From NCBI GenBank assembly GCA_910575815.1, contig CAJTFN010000007.1, positions 178,574 through 242,573 of the forward strand: a stretch of 64,000 nt of DNA. The letters run 5' to 3'. Positions 7,924-16,428 of this stretch are shown one piece after another. Origin of the DNA: Oscillospiraceae bacterium (GTDB taxonomy: Bacteria > Bacillota > Clostridia > Oscillospirales > Oscillospiraceae). The position numbers were made by a program, and so were the translations under genes. The notes beneath the pieces are model-generated. The model saw only the letters and a program-made list of their open reading frames with translations. It ran no database searches and was not told the origin of the DNA. Position 1 is the stretch's first letter. Each line of letters begins with the position of its first letter.

Positions 7924-8571
7924 ATGAACGCCATGAACGAAGCGATATCCAAGATCGGCGTGGTGCCGGTCATCAAGCTGAGCGATCCGGAGCGGGACGC
8001 GGCGCCGCTGGCCAAAGCCCTGTGCGCCGGCGGAGTGCCGGTGGCGGAGGTCACCTTCCGGGCAGCCGGGGCGGACCAGGCCATCCGGCTCATGCGGGAG
8101 GCCGTCCCGGAGATGATCGTCGGAGCGGGAACGGTTACGGAGACAAGCCAGATCGACGCGGTGCTGGCCGCGGGAGGCCAGTTCGTGGTCACCCCCGGCT
8201 TCGACCCGGAGCTGGTGGCCTATGCCCAGGAGAAAAATATCCCGATCTATCCCGGCTGCACCACCCCCACAGATTATCACGCGGCCCTGAAATTTGGCCT
8301 GGAGGTGCTGAAATTCTTTCCGGCGGAGCAGTCTGGGGGGTTGGCGAAGATTAAGGCCATGAGCGCGCCCTTCCCCCAGTTCAAGGTCATGCCCACTGGA
8401 GGCATCTCCCTGAAAAACCTGGGAGAATACCTCCGCTCTCCCATTGTCGCCGCCTGCGGCGGGTCCTACATGGTTACCGCCGACCTCATTGAGGGCGGAA
8501 AGTGGGACGAGATCACCGCGCTTTGCAAAAAGTCCAGGGACATCGTGGAGGAGGCCCGGCGCGAGGCCTAA
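7924..8571 (+). CDS. eda: KDPG/KHG-type aldolase
   Basis: The 215-residue class I aldolase has VPVIKL at strand 1, EVTFRA with the catalytic Glu near residue 42, GAGTV near 70, VTPGFDPE near 93, and the Schiff-base lysine in VLKFFPAEQSGG near 132. Family members split 2-keto-3-deoxy-6-phosphogluconate or 4-hydroxy-2-oxoglutarate to pyruvate plus an aldehyde. AAAGGAGCG lies nine bases before ATG 7924; the next upstream start is not supported. It ends the operon and a strong stem-loop follows. If the substrate must be phosphorylated, a 2-keto-3-deoxy-acid kinase is needed, possibly the partial gene at 1-46. Confidence 0.9.
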   Translation: MNAMNEAISKIGVVPVIKLSDPERDAAPLAKALCAGGVPVAEVTFRAAGADQAIRLMREAVPEMIVGAGTVTETSQIDAVLAAGGQFVVTPGFDPELVAYAQEKNIPIYPGCTTPTDYHAALKFGLEVLKFFPAEQSGGLAKIKAMSAPFPQFKVMPTGGISLKNLGEYLRSPIVAACGGSYMVTADLIEGGKWDEITALCKKSRDIVEEARREA

Positions 8572-8600
8572 GGCCTGTTCTCAGAACAACAAACACTGCG

Positions 8601-8636
8601 CGCAGGCGGGCGAAAACGTATTTTCGCCCGCCTGCG
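8601..8636 (+). terminator. 16-bp perfect stem-loop terminator of the sugar-acid operon
   Basis: CGCAGGCGGGCGAAAA pairs without mismatch with TTTTCGCCCGCCTGCG around a four-base loop. TAAGTTTATTG follows. Confidence 0.8.
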
Positions 8637-8850
8637 TAAGTTTATTGAAGCTTTTTAAGTTCTGCAAACGCTTGATGGGAACGAAAGCTCCCTGATAGAC
8701 AACAGCATTTTGCACAAATTTCAGGCTACATCTTGCGTCAAATGGCTGTCTTCCTCCCGTATGTAGTAAAAAAGGCTGCTTTTTATGCGATTATCCCAGT
8801 TTCTCCCACGCTCCTATTCATACATTCCTTACATCATCCATGTAAGTTTA
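8637..8850. other. intergenic stretch, nothing recognised
   Basis: No gene or clear signal is seen. The stretch lies between the operon terminator and the transposase remnant and probably includes more of the old insertion. Confidence 0.4.
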
Positions 8851-9482
8851 TCAAACAAATTGGACAAAGAACTCAAGGGGAGAACGCCAGTGGAGCGGAC
8901 GCATCGGTAAGTTGCTGGAGCGGTGGTCATGAACAGCAAGCTGTTTCTGAAAGTCATCCAGAGAGAAAAAAGAGTGGAGCGAATACAAGCGTTTCTGGTC
9001 TTCTCGGTGGCTGCATTCCATCTTGCCATTATGTCCGGGCACGTAAGGACGGATCCGCTTGTGCTGGACACTCAGCTCAGCGGTGGTTTTCTCAAAAATG
9101 GCGGTATAGTTGGAACAGGCACAGTTCCGGGTCTGTGATGCAGCGGCGAGGGACGACCTTCATATCCACCTGGATCCGTTCTCCCGGATGACTCATCTGC
9201 TGGTAGGATTTTGACGTATAAGCCTTTTTCTCTGTGGGAACATCCCTAGAGCGGCACCCAAAAATCATGAGAAACGTTCAGCGGTCCAGGAATCGCAGGG
9301 CCGCGTTGCCGTCCCAAACGGGCGTCAGGCCGGCGGGTATAGCCACACTGCTTCAGGCGGCGCCACAACTCAATTAAGCCCAGGGACGGATTCCGGAGGC
9401 GCATATCCAGGATCAGCTTCAGCTTTCCTCCCCTGCTGTCCAATTTGTATTGTACTTCTACAGCAGGGACATTCTCCTGCCG
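8851..9482 (-). pseudogene. decayed IS481/IS3-like transposase
   Basis: Two separate reading frames give the two ends of one transposase. The N-terminal piece (about 9330-9479) reads QENVPAVEVQYKLDSRGGK and NPSLGLIELWRRLKQ, the helix-turn-helix region of these integrase-type enzymes. The C-terminal piece (8851 to about 9110) reads TAIFEKTTAELSVQHKRIR, then PGHNGKMECSHREDQKR with the last catalytic Glu, and ends near SPLEFFVQFV. Only about 220 bases lie between the pieces, far less than the catalytic core needs, so there is an internal deletion as well as frameshifts. No terminal inverted repeats were identified. The remnant separates the sugar-acid operon from the ROK kinase gene, whose promoter begins just outside it. 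Confidence 0.8.
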
Positions 9483-9491
9483 TGCAAGGGA

Positions 9492-9520
9492 TTGAATACT
9501 GGAAAAATTTATGTTATAAT
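9492..9520 (+). promoter_or_regulatory. sigma-A promoter of the ROK kinase gene
   Basis: TTGAAT (9492-9497), 17 bases, TATAAT (9515-9520). Start expected near 9527, about 60 bases before ATG 9588. Confidence 0.75.
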
Positions 9521-9587
9521 GATTATATTTCGTACCTTCATCTCCCCGCGCCGCACCTGTAAACCATACGGACAAAGGAGAATTGTT

Positions 9588-10967
9588 ATGGATCGATTTG
9601 GAATCAACGTGGAACTGAAGAACGTTCCCCCCCTGGATCCCGGCTTTATCCCCCTCATGCGGTTCAACCGCGCTTTCCTGGCCACGGCGAAAAAGCCGAT
9701 CGGCATCGCCGTGGAACGGGCCGACGGCCAGATGGCCTCCTGCCAAACCTTCATCCACGGCACGCCGGAGATGGAGGCCGCCGACCACTACTACGTGGAG
9801 CGCCTGGTAAAGACCATCCTCTGGATGAAGGGCGGTTTCAAAATCTATGTCAGCGGAGACGCGGGCATCTGCGAATACCTCCAATCCGTCTACTGCGCCG
9901 GTGGCCAGCAGGAATTCGACTGGGATTACATGGCCAGCGTCTTTGAACACCCCTTTGAGGTGGTGCTGACAGACAGCGTTCCCGCCGCCAAGGACGCCCC
10001 CAAGGCCATCGGCGGCCACATGGAGGGCTGCCGCATTGGCTTTGACGCCGGCGGGAGCGACCGGAAGGTCTCCGCCGTCATCGACGGCGAAACGGTCTAC
10101 TCCGAAGAGGTGGTTTGGTTCCCCAAGACCAACTCCGACCCGGACTATCACTACGACGGCATTGTCTCCGCCCTGAAATCCGCCGCGGAGCACATGCCCC
10201 GGGTGGACGCCGTGGGCGTCAGCTCCGCCGGCGTGTTCATCAACAACCGGACCATGAACGCCTCCCTCTTTCTCAAGGTCCCCAAGGAGATTTACAACGA
10301 AAAGGTCAAGGACATCTACATTCGAGCCATTCACGACACCTTTGGCGACGTGCCCTACTGCGTCATCAACGACGGCGACGTCTCCGCCCTGGCGGGAGCC
10401 ATGAGCCTCAACGACAACAGCGTCTTGGGCATCGCCATGGGCACCAGCGAGGCCGTGGGCTACGTGGACGAGGAAGGCCGGATCACCGGCTGGCTCAACG
10501 AGCTGGCCTTCGTCCCCGTGGACGCCCAGCTCGACGCCATGCGGGACGAGTGGAGCGGAGACATCGGCTGCGGCGTGAAATACTTCTCTCAGGACGGCGT
10601 CATCAAGCTGGCCCCCCGGGCGGGGATTGAGCTGGACGAGAATACCTCCCCCGCCGAGAAGCTGAAGGCTGTGCAGGCGCTAATGGCGGAGGACGACCCC
10701 CGGGCTGTCCAGGTCTACGCGTCCATCGGCGTCTACCTGGGCCACACCCTGGCCTATTACTTTGACCTCTACGGCTGCCGCCACGTGCTGCTGCTGGGCC
10801 GGGTCATGAGCGGCAAGGGCGGCGACCTGATTCTGGACACCGCCAAGAAGGTGCTGGCGGACGAGTACCCGGAGCTGTCCGGGAAGATCGTCCCCGAGCT
10901 GCCCGACGAGAAATTCCGCCGGGTGGGCCAGTCCATGGCCGCCGCCAGCCTGCCGGAGCGGAAGTGA
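9588..10967 (+). CDS. ROK/ASKHA-fold sugar kinase-like protein
   Basis: The 459-residue product has an unrelated-looking 150-residue N-terminal part and then an actin-like ATPase core: IGFDAGGSDRKVSAVIDGE near residue 148 (phosphate 1 loop), GVSSAGVFINN near 205, VINDGDVSALAGA near 260 (phosphate 2/catalytic Asp region) and GIAMGTSEAVGYVDEEGRITG near 280. The usual ROK zinc motif with its Cys cluster is not visible. It most likely phosphorylates a sugar or amino sugar. ACAAAGGAG precedes ATG 9588. It is followed after about 100 bases by an AGE-family epimerase and then an RpiR regulator, a combination seen for amino-sugar or rare-sugar use. Substrate not known. Confidence 0.72.
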   Translation: MDRFGINVELKNVPPLDPGFIPLMRFNRAFLATAKKPIGIAVERADGQMASCQTFIHGTPEMEAADHYYVERLVKTILWMKGGFKIYVSGDAGICEYLQSVYCAGGQQEFDWDYMASVFEHPFEVVLTDSVPAAKDAPKAIGGHMEGCRIGFDAGGSDRKVSAVIDGETVYSEEVVWFPKTNSDPDYHYDGIVSALKSAAEHMPRVDAVGVSSAGVFINNRTMNASLFLKVPKEIYNEKVKDIYIRAIHDTFGDVPYCVINDGDVSALAGAMSLNDNSVLGIAMGTSEAVGYVDEEGRITGWLNELAFVPVDAQLDAMRDEWSGDIGCGVKYFSQDGVIKLAPRAGIELDENTSPAEKLKAVQALMAEDDPRAVQVYASIGVYLGHTLAYYFDLYGCRHVLLLGRVMSGKGGDLILDTAKKVLADEYPELSGKIVPELPDEKFRRVGQSMAAASLPERK

Positions 10968-11071
10968 GCGCCGGACCCAAGATTCCCGGAAGAGCGGCCT
11001 GACCGGACGTCAGGCCGCCAAAGAACCCGACGCCCCGGGCAAGCCGGGCGCGTTAAGAAAAGAGGACGACT

Positions 11072-12271
11072 ATGGATCGGCAAAAACTGCAAGACACCCG
11101 GGCCTGGGTCCGGGAGGAGCTGGAGCGCTCCGCCGGTTTCTGGCTGGAGCACGGCATGGACAAAGAACACGGCGGCGTCTACACCTGCCTGGACCGGAAG
11201 GGCGAGATTTACTCCACGGACAAGAGTGTTTGGATGCAGGGCCGCTGCGGCTGGATATTCGCCTTCCTGTGCAGCAGCTACGGCGTGCGGCCGGAGTGGC
11301 TGGAAGCCTCCAAAAGCTGCCTGGACTTCATGGAAAACCACTGTTTCAACCACGCCTGCGGTGACCGGATGTACTTCACCGTCACGGCGGAGGGCCGGCC
11401 CCTGCGCCAGCGGCGTTACTACTTCTCCGAGGCCTTCTGCGCCATCGCCAACGCCGAATACTACGGGGTAACGGGGGACAAGACCCGTCTGGAGCGGGCC
11501 CGGCAGTGCTATGACCTCTATTGGGATCTGAGCCAGGGGAAGGCCGACCCCGTGGGCATGGGCCCCAAGACCATTCCCGAGACCCGGACGGGCCGGGCCT
11601 TCGGCACCCCCATGATTATTCTGAACGTCACCGGCGTGCTGCTGCGGACGGACCCGGAGCGGAAGGCTCTTTACGAAGAGCGGGCCCGGCAGTGCGTGGA
11701 GGACATTTTTAAGTACCACGTAAAGCCGGAGCTGAAATGCACTCTGGAAAACGTGGACACCGATGGGACCCCCCGGCTCTATTACACCGAGGGCCGCACC
11801 GTCAATCCCGGACACGACATCGAGGGAGTCTGGTTCCTGCTGGAGCACGCCCAGCGCACCGGGGACAAGGCCCTGGTCCAAAAGGCGGCGGAGATGTTCG
11901 ACTGGGCCATCGCCGCCGGCTGGGACGAGGAGTACGGCGGACTGCTGTACTTCACCGACTGCCTGGGCAAGCCCCCGGAGGCCTATGAACACGACATGAA
12001 GCTCTGGTGGCCTCACAATGAGATTCTGATCGCTTCCATGATGCTCTATCGGGACACTCAGGAGGAGAAGTACCTGGACTGGTTCTATAAAACCCTGGAC
12101 TACTGCAAGGCCCACTTCTCCGACCCGGAGTACGGCGAGTGGTACGGCTATCTCCGGCGGGACGGCCTGCCCACCCAGCCCTCCACCAAGGGCAGCACCT
12201 TCAAGGGCCCCTTCCACCTCCCCCGGAGCCTGATTCTGGTAGACAAGCTCATCGGGGAAATTCTGGGTTAA
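11072..12271 (+). CDS. AGE-family (N-acylglucosamine 2-epimerase type) sugar epimerase/isomerase
   Basis: The 399-residue length and sequence are typical of the alpha/alpha-barrel AGE family. The segments KEHGGVYTCLD near residue 30, VWMQGRCGWIFAFL near 53, NPGHDIEGVWFLLEHA near 247 and KGPFHLPRSL near 383 hold the two conserved His residues used for proton transfer, and RRYYFSEAFCAIA lies near 120. Family members interconvert GlcNAc and ManNAc, or epimerise/isomerise free aldoses and ketoses. AAGAAAAGAGGACG is upstream of the ATG. It probably works with the preceding ROK-like kinase. No sialic acid lyase is nearby, so a ManNAc role is not shown. Confidence 0.85.
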   Translation: MDRQKLQDTRAWVREELERSAGFWLEHGMDKEHGGVYTCLDRKGEIYSTDKSVWMQGRCGWIFAFLCSSYGVRPEWLEASKSCLDFMENHCFNHACGDRMYFTVTAEGRPLRQRRYYFSEAFCAIANAEYYGVTGDKTRLERARQCYDLYWDLSQGKADPVGMGPKTIPETRTGRAFGTPMIILNVTGVLLRTDPERKALYEERARQCVEDIFKYHVKPELKCTLENVDTDGTPRLYYTEGRTVNPGHDIEGVWFLLEHAQRTGDKALVQKAAEMFDWAIAAGWDEEYGGLLYFTDCLGKPPEAYEHDMKLWWPHNEILIASMMLYRDTQEEKYLDWFYKTLDYCKAHFSDPEYGEWYGYLRRDGLPTQPSTKGSTFKGPFHLPRSLILVDKLIGEILG

Positions 12272-12290
12272 CCGTGGAGCTCCCTGGAAC

Positions 12291-12380
12291 CCCGCCGCCG
12301 TCGCTCCAGCCCGGTAAACCACCGAACCCCGCAGCGCGCGAACATTCTTTTTGCTTCTTTTTCTCTTAAGAAAAAGAAGA
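12291..12380 (-). repeat. dispersed hairpin repeat, copy 1
   Basis: On the minus strand this begins with an 11-bp A/T hairpin (arms 12354-12364 and 12369-12379, loop CTTA), then GCAAAAAGAA, GCGCGCTG, a GGTTCGGTGG block and GGAGCGACGGC. The same order of blocks occurs at 21618-21720 and 53936-54022 on the plus strand. Here it fills the gap between the epimerase gene and the RpiR gene and its hairpin touches the RpiR ribosome site. Confidence 0.7.
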
Positions 12381-12391
12381 AGGAGGTGCGG

Positions 12392-13246
12392 ATGGAAAAG
12401 GATATCATCGCGCTGATGCTCCAGGAGTATGAGCGCTTTACCCGGTCGGAGCGGAAAATCGTCGACTATGTGCTGGAGCATCAGGAGGAGACCCAGTATA
12501 TCAGCATCACAGACCTGAGCAGCCGGTGCGACGTGGCCGTGTCCACCGTGTCCCTCTTCTGCCGGAAGCTCAAGCTGGCGGGCTTCAACGACTTCAAGCT
12601 GGAGCTGGCCCGGGCGGCTCTGCCCGCCCGGACGGCCCTGCGGGAGCCGGACAGCGCGATCACCCCGAAGGACCCTCCCGCCGCGGTCATGGGCAAGGTT
12701 CTGGCCGCCGCCCAGGAAACTCTGAACAACGCCTATCACATGCTGGCGGAACGGGAGGTCTCCCAGGCGGCGGACCTTCTGTGGCAGGCGGGACAGGTTG
12801 TCTGCCTGGGCCAGGGGAACCACTCCGTGGTGGCCCTGGCGGCCTGGGCCCAGTTCTCCACGGTCTCCCCCAAGTTCAAGACGATTGCGGACTCCCACAT
12901 GCAAACCGTGGTTCTCTCCACCCTGTCTCAGGGGGACGCGGTGCTCTACTTTTCTTACTCCGGAGCCACCCACGAGCTCCTGGAGGCGGTGGAAGTCATC
13001 CGGAACCGGGGGGCAAAGCTGATCCTGGTAACCCGCTATCCCAACTCCCCCGCCAGCGCCTACGCCGACACGGTGCTGCTCTGCGGCCCCAACGAACAGC
13101 CCTTCCAGTTCGGGTCCACCTCCGCCCTCATCGCCCAACTCTACGTGCTGGAAGTGCTCCTAAACGAGTTCATCCGTCGTGACCCGGCGGCAGCGGAAGG
13201 CAACCGTCAATCCGTGGGAAAGGCCCTGACGCAAAAGTGCGTTTAA
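12392..13246 (+). CDS. RpiR/MurR-family transcriptional regulator
   Basis: The 284-residue protein has an N-terminal helix-turn-helix of RpiR type (FTRSERKIVDYVLEH, then ITDLSSRCDVAVSTVSLFCRKLKLAGF, residues 12-70) and a C-terminal SIS domain (VVCLGQGNHSVVALAA near 132, LYFSYSGATHELLEAVEV near 188, STSALIAQLYVLEVL near 240). The SIS half normally senses a sugar phosphate. AGGAGG at 12381-12386 fits ATG 12392; the GTG at 12386 overlaps that site and is rejected. It follows the kinase and epimerase genes and is the likely regulator of that unit. Confidence 0.9.
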   Translation: MEKDIIALMLQEYERFTRSERKIVDYVLEHQEETQYISITDLSSRCDVAVSTVSLFCRKLKLAGFNDFKLELARAALPARTALREPDSAITPKDPPAAVMGKVLAAAQETLNNAYHMLAEREVSQAADLLWQAGQVVCLGQGNHSVVALAAWAQFSTVSPKFKTIADSHMQTVVLSTLSQGDAVLYFSYSGATHELLEAVEVIRNRGAKLILVTRYPNSPASAYADTVLLCGPNEQPFQFGSTSALIAQLYVLEVLLNEFIRRDPAAAEGNRQSVGKALTQKCV

Positions 13247-13324
13247 CCCAGGCCAGCAGGCCGGGGTTCAAATTCGATATTCCAAGCCGCCGGAGGACCG
13301 GCGGCATCATACAGGAGGCAATTT

Positions 13325-13720
13325 ATGATTGTAATTGGAACCAAGTGCCAGCTGGAGCAGACAGTAACCGAGGACCTCACCGCCGCGGCCGCCGGCTCCG
13401 GAGCCCTGCCGGTGTTCGGCACTCCGTTTATGGCCGCCATGATAGAAAACGCCGCCATGACCTGCCTCCAGAGCTTTCTGGAGGAGGGGCAGGGCAGCGT
13501 GGGAACCCGTCTGGACATCACTCACGACGCGCCTACGCCCGTAGGGATGAAGGTTTGGGCAGAGGCGGAGATCACCGGCGTGTCGGAAAACGGCAAAATG
13601 GTGGACTTCCAGGTGGCCGCCTGGGATGAAAAGGGTCCCATTGGCGGCGGAACCCACACCCGGGCCATCATCCGCAGCGAAAAGTTCCTGGCAAAGTGCA
13701 ACGGAAAACTGGAAAATTGA
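13325..13720 (+). CDS. FlK-like hotdog thioesterase
   Basis: The 131-residue hotdog-fold protein keeps the three catalytic positions known in fluoroacetyl-CoA thioesterase FlK: Thr in VFGTPFMAAM near residue 33, Glu in MIENAA near 42 and His in LDITHDAPTPVG near 67. It should hydrolyse an acyl-CoA. ACAGGAGG lies nine bases before the ATG. It follows the RpiR gene and ends at a good terminator. Its acyl group and its link to the sugar genes are unknown; many gut Firmicutes carry such thioesterases with no fluorinated substrate. Confidence 0.82.
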   Translation: MIVIGTKCQLEQTVTEDLTAAAAGSGALPVFGTPFMAAMIENAAMTCLQSFLEEGQGSVGTRLDITHDAPTPVGMKVWAEAEITGVSENGKMVDFQVAAWDEKGPIGGGTHTRAIIRSEKFLAKCNGKLEN

Positions 13721-13739
13721 CCGCCCCAAACGAAAAGCA

Positions 13740-13770
13740 ATGCAGGCCGTGACGGCCTGCATCGCTTTTT
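13740..13770 (+). terminator. rho-independent terminator
   Basis: ATGCAGGCCG pairs with CGGCCTGCAT around TGA and is followed by CGCTTTTTC. Confidence 0.85.
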
Positions 13771-13798
13771 CTCCGGAACACTCTCAAAGAGCGGCCCT

Positions 13799-14719
13799 CT
13801 ATTTCTCGTGAACGATCAGTTCCAGAACATCCGGCCTTGCGTAATGCCCCACGGCGTCATGCTCCATCTTACAGGCCGCGGGCAGGCTCATGTCCAGTTC
13901 CGCGTAGAGGATGGTCTCCGTATCCCAAACCGGCTCCATCACATAATGCCCGTAAGGATCAATGATACAACTGCCACCCCGGCACACGAGCTCCGGCTGC
14001 TGGCTCACCGCTTCCGACTCATGCAGGTCGGAGGGATACGAGGACTTCCGCACAATCATGTCCGCGTTGACAAAGTAGCACTTGCCTTCAATCGCAATGT
14101 GTTGAATCGTGGCCTGCCACTCGGGATTATCGTTGGTGTTTGGAGAAAGATAGATCGTGATTCCCTTCTGATAAAGGGCCACTCGCGCAAGCGGCATGTA
14201 GCTCTCCCAGCAGATCAGGCTCCCCATCGGCCCCCACGGGGTCTCCGTCACCGGAAAATAATCCTGATTGGCGTCCCCCCAGACAACCCGCTCGGTTCCG
14301 GTGGGCTTTAGCTTCCGATGAACCTTGTACGCTCCGTCCGGCTCAAAGATCACATTGCTGTTATAAAGGGTCCCGCCGACCGCGTCCCGCTCGGAAAAGC
14401 CCAGGCTAATGTAGGCGCCGGCCTTCTTCGCCGCCTCCGCCAGCGCTTGGAACTCCGCCTCTCCGGCCACGACCGAGGCGTCATAGTACCGCTTCCAATC
14501 CTCCCGGCCAGACGCCGTCCGCTTGCCCATGCTGAAGCCAAAATTCATCCCGATCGGGTATCCGGGAATGAAGAGCTCAGGAAAAACGATCAAATCCGGT
14601 TTTTGCCGCGCAGCCTCGCGGATGTATTCCAGCGCCTTCTCCAAAGACGCCTTCTTATCAAACATCACAGGTTCCGCCTGTACCAACGCGACCTTACAGG
14701 TATTCGCTAGGTCTCTCAT
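13799..14719 (-). CDS. nitrilase-family hydrolase
   Basis: The 306-residue carbon-nitrogen hydrolase has the Glu-Lys-Cys triad in its usual places: PELFIPGYP near residue 48, HRKLKPTGTERVVWG near 132 and LICWESYMPL near 165. The G-D in WGDANQD and the C-W-E-S-Y segment resemble true nitrilases (nitrile to acid plus ammonia) more than amidases. GGAGGGATCACG precedes the ATG. It stands alone, convergent with the thioesterase gene, and no nitrile-forming genes lie nearby, so the natural substrate is open. Confidence 0.88.
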   Translation of the reverse strand: MRDLANTCKVALVQAEPVMFDKKASLEKALEYIREAARQKPDLIVFPELFIPGYPIGMNFGFSMGKRTASGREDWKRYYDASVVAGEAEFQALAEAAKKAGAYISLGFSERDAVGGTLYNSNVIFEPDGAYKVHRKLKPTGTERVVWGDANQDYFPVTETPWGPMGSLICWESYMPLARVALYQKGITIYLSPNTNDNPEWQATIQHIAIEGKCYFVNADMIVRKSSYPSDLHESEAVSQQPELVCRGGSCIIDPYGHYVMEPVWDTETILYAELDMSLPAACKMEHDAVGHYARPDVLELIVHEK

Positions 14720-14822
14720 CGTGATCCCTCCTCAAAAAATCCATTCTCGTCTCCTCCCTCATGGGACGCAGGTCCGGCGGGCTTCCGTCTCCTCCCGGGA
14801 ACCTTCCCGAAGGATGTTGTTC

Positions 14823-15335
14823 TCAGAGCACCAGAGAGGGTGCGTTGTATGTGCGGCCCGCCAGCTCGCTGTTCAGCATGTACAGGCTCTTGGGATCGGA
14901 GCCGAAGAGCTCCATCTTGGAGATCAGGTCGTTGGCGTTGTCCTCCTCCTCGCCCTGTTCCTTGACAAACCAGTCCAGAAACTGCATGGTGCGGAAGTCC
15001 TTCTCCTCATAAGCGGCGGCGTAAATGTGGTTGATGAGCCCCGTGACATAGAGCTCATGCTCCAGCCCGGCCCGGAGGACGGCCATGTCGCTGTCCAGCT
15101 CCTTGTCCGGCTTGGCAATGGCTTCCAGGGTCACCTTGGCGTTGTTGTTGTGGAGATACTGATAGAAGAGCATCGCGTGATCCCGCTCCTCCTGGGCCTG
15201 AATCTTATACCAGTTGGCAAAGCCGTCCAGGCCCCGGGCCTCAAAATAATTGGAGAAATCCAGGTACAGATAGGCGGAATAAAACTCCTTGTTCACCTGT
15301 TCGTTTAACAGGGCGGCAACCTTTTCACTCAGCAT
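14823..15335 (-). CDS. ftnA: ferritin (ferroxidase)
   Basis: The 170-residue protein is a prokaryotic H-type ferritin. Iron ligands can be seen in VNKEFYSAYLYLDFSN (Glu near 17), QAQEERDHAMLFYQY (Glu and His near 50-53), LEHELYV (Glu near 92) and FVKEQGEEEDN (Glu and Gln near 125). It stores iron as a 24-mer in the cytosol. AAAGGAGC precedes the ATG, and a TATAAT (minus strand, 15369-15374) lies about 35 bases upstream. No Fur-box-like repeat was found by eye. Confidence 0.95.
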   Translation of the reverse strand: MLSEKVAALLNEQVNKEFYSAYLYLDFSNYFEARGLDGFANWYKIQAQEERDHAMLFYQYLHNNNAKVTLEAIAKPDKELDSDMAVLRAGLEHELYVTGLINHIYAAAYEEKDFRTMQFLDWFVKEQGEEEDNANDLISKMELFGSDPKSLYMLNSELAGRTYNAPSLVL

Positions 15336-15374
15336 GTCATAATGCTCCTTTCTTTATTGAACGAAGCCATTATA

Positions 15375-15584
15375 CAACGCCTCCGGCAAAAAATCCACTG
15401 CAAATACAACGAAATTTTCAGAAGTTTTTCGGATGCCTCCCCGGCCTTCCGCTTCCGGATGAGGCAGGCCTCCCCTCCTTCAAATCCCCATTCCCCTTGA
15501 GCTGTGTTCATGGACAAACCCCACAAAAGCGCCGGAGGAATCCCCCCGCTTCTCCGGCGCATTGCCGGATTCGGCGGCGGAGCC
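15375..15584. other. divergent intergenic stretch, nothing recognised
   Basis: Apart from the ferritin -10 at its left and the azlC promoter at its right, no gene or signal is evident between ferritin and azlC. Confidence 0.4.
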
Positions 15585-15613
15585 TTGTCAGGCTGTCGGA
15601 ACTGTGATAGGAT
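15585..15613 (+). promoter_or_regulatory. probable promoter of azlCD
   Basis: TTGTCA (15585-15590), 17 bases, TAGGAT (15608-15613), about 90 bases before azlC. Confidence 0.45.
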
Positions 15614-15699
15614 GATCCAAATTGACAGCCTCTTTTCCCGAACATTTCCCGCCGGAAAACCCGGCCCCATTTTCCCTGACCCTTACCGGAGGTGGTCCC

Positions 15700-16428
15700 A
15701 TGACCAGCACCCAGACGAAAAAGCAGCAGTACCTGGCGGGCCTTCGGTCCGGCCTGCCGGTGATCACCGGCTTCTTTCCCGTGGGCATCGCCTACGCCCT
15801 GCTGGCCCGTCAGGCCGGCATGAGCCCCGTAGAGACGGTGCTGATGTCCGCCACAGTGCTGGCGGGCTCCAGTCAGATTATGGCCGCCGGTATGATCCTG
15901 CAAGGCGCGGGAATCACCGCCATCATCCTGGCCACTTTCGTGCTGAACCTCCGGCATCTGATTATGAGCACCTGTGTCATGCGGCACTTTTCCGGCGAAC
16001 CGGCGGGCCTGCGGCTTCTGTCCTCCTTCGGCGTAGTGGATGAGTCCTTCGCCGTGTTCTGCATGGAGCCGGAGGAAAACCGCACTCTCTTCCGTTTTCT
16101 GGGGCTCATCTCCGCCGTCTACCTCGCCTGGGTCTCGGCGGCAGCGGTGGGGGTGCTCTCGGCGGGCATCCTCCCTCAGACGCTGCTGGACAGCATGGGC
16201 ATCGCCATCTACGCCCTCTTCATCGCCATTCTCCTTCCCAGCCTCCGGCAAAACCGGCGGCTGGCTCTGCTGGCCCTGCTGACGGCAATCTGCAACTCCC
16301 TGTTCTCCAGGCTTCTTCCCGCCAGCTGGGCTCTCATTGCCGCCACCCTGCTCTGCGCCGCCCTGGGCACGGCCTTCGTGGATCTCCAGACGGACGGCCA
16401 AAAGGAGGAATCCGCCGATGCACCCTGA
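15700..16428 (+). CDS. azlC: AzlC-type branched-chain amino acid exporter, large subunit
   Basis: The 242-residue membrane protein has the AzlC signature order: GLPVITGFFPVGIAYALLA near residue 17, SPVETVLMSATVLAGSSQIMAAG near 40, FVLNLRHLIMSTCVMRHF near 80 and GVVDESFAV near 112, with about seven hydrophobic helices. With AzlD it exports branched-chain amino acids. CCGGAGGTGG lies six bases before ATG 15700; the longer in-frame start at 15622 has no such site. The azlD start codon lies inside its 3' end, so the two are translationally coupled. Confidence 0.93.
   Translation: MTSTQTKKQQYLAGLRSGLPVITGFFPVGIAYALLARQAGMSPVETVLMSATVLAGSSQIMAAGMILQGAGITAIILATFVLNLRHLIMSTCVMRHFSGEPAGLRLLSSFGVVDESFAVFCMEPEENRTLFRFLGLISAVYLAWVSAAAVGVLSAGILPQTLLDSMGIAIYALFIAILLPSLRQNRRLALLALLTAICNSLFSRLLPASWALIAATLLCAALGTAFVDLQTDGQKEESADAP

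Noticed and set aside
9588..12271. Sialic-acid (ManNAc kinase and epimerase) operon
   Set aside because: The kinase lacks clear ROK zinc motif and no sialic acid lyase, NanE or transporter is near; only the family-level call is kept.
10769..13138. 789-codon open frame on the minus strand across the kinase, epimerase and regulator genes
   Set aside because: It runs antisense to three clear genes and matches no family; same GC bias effect.
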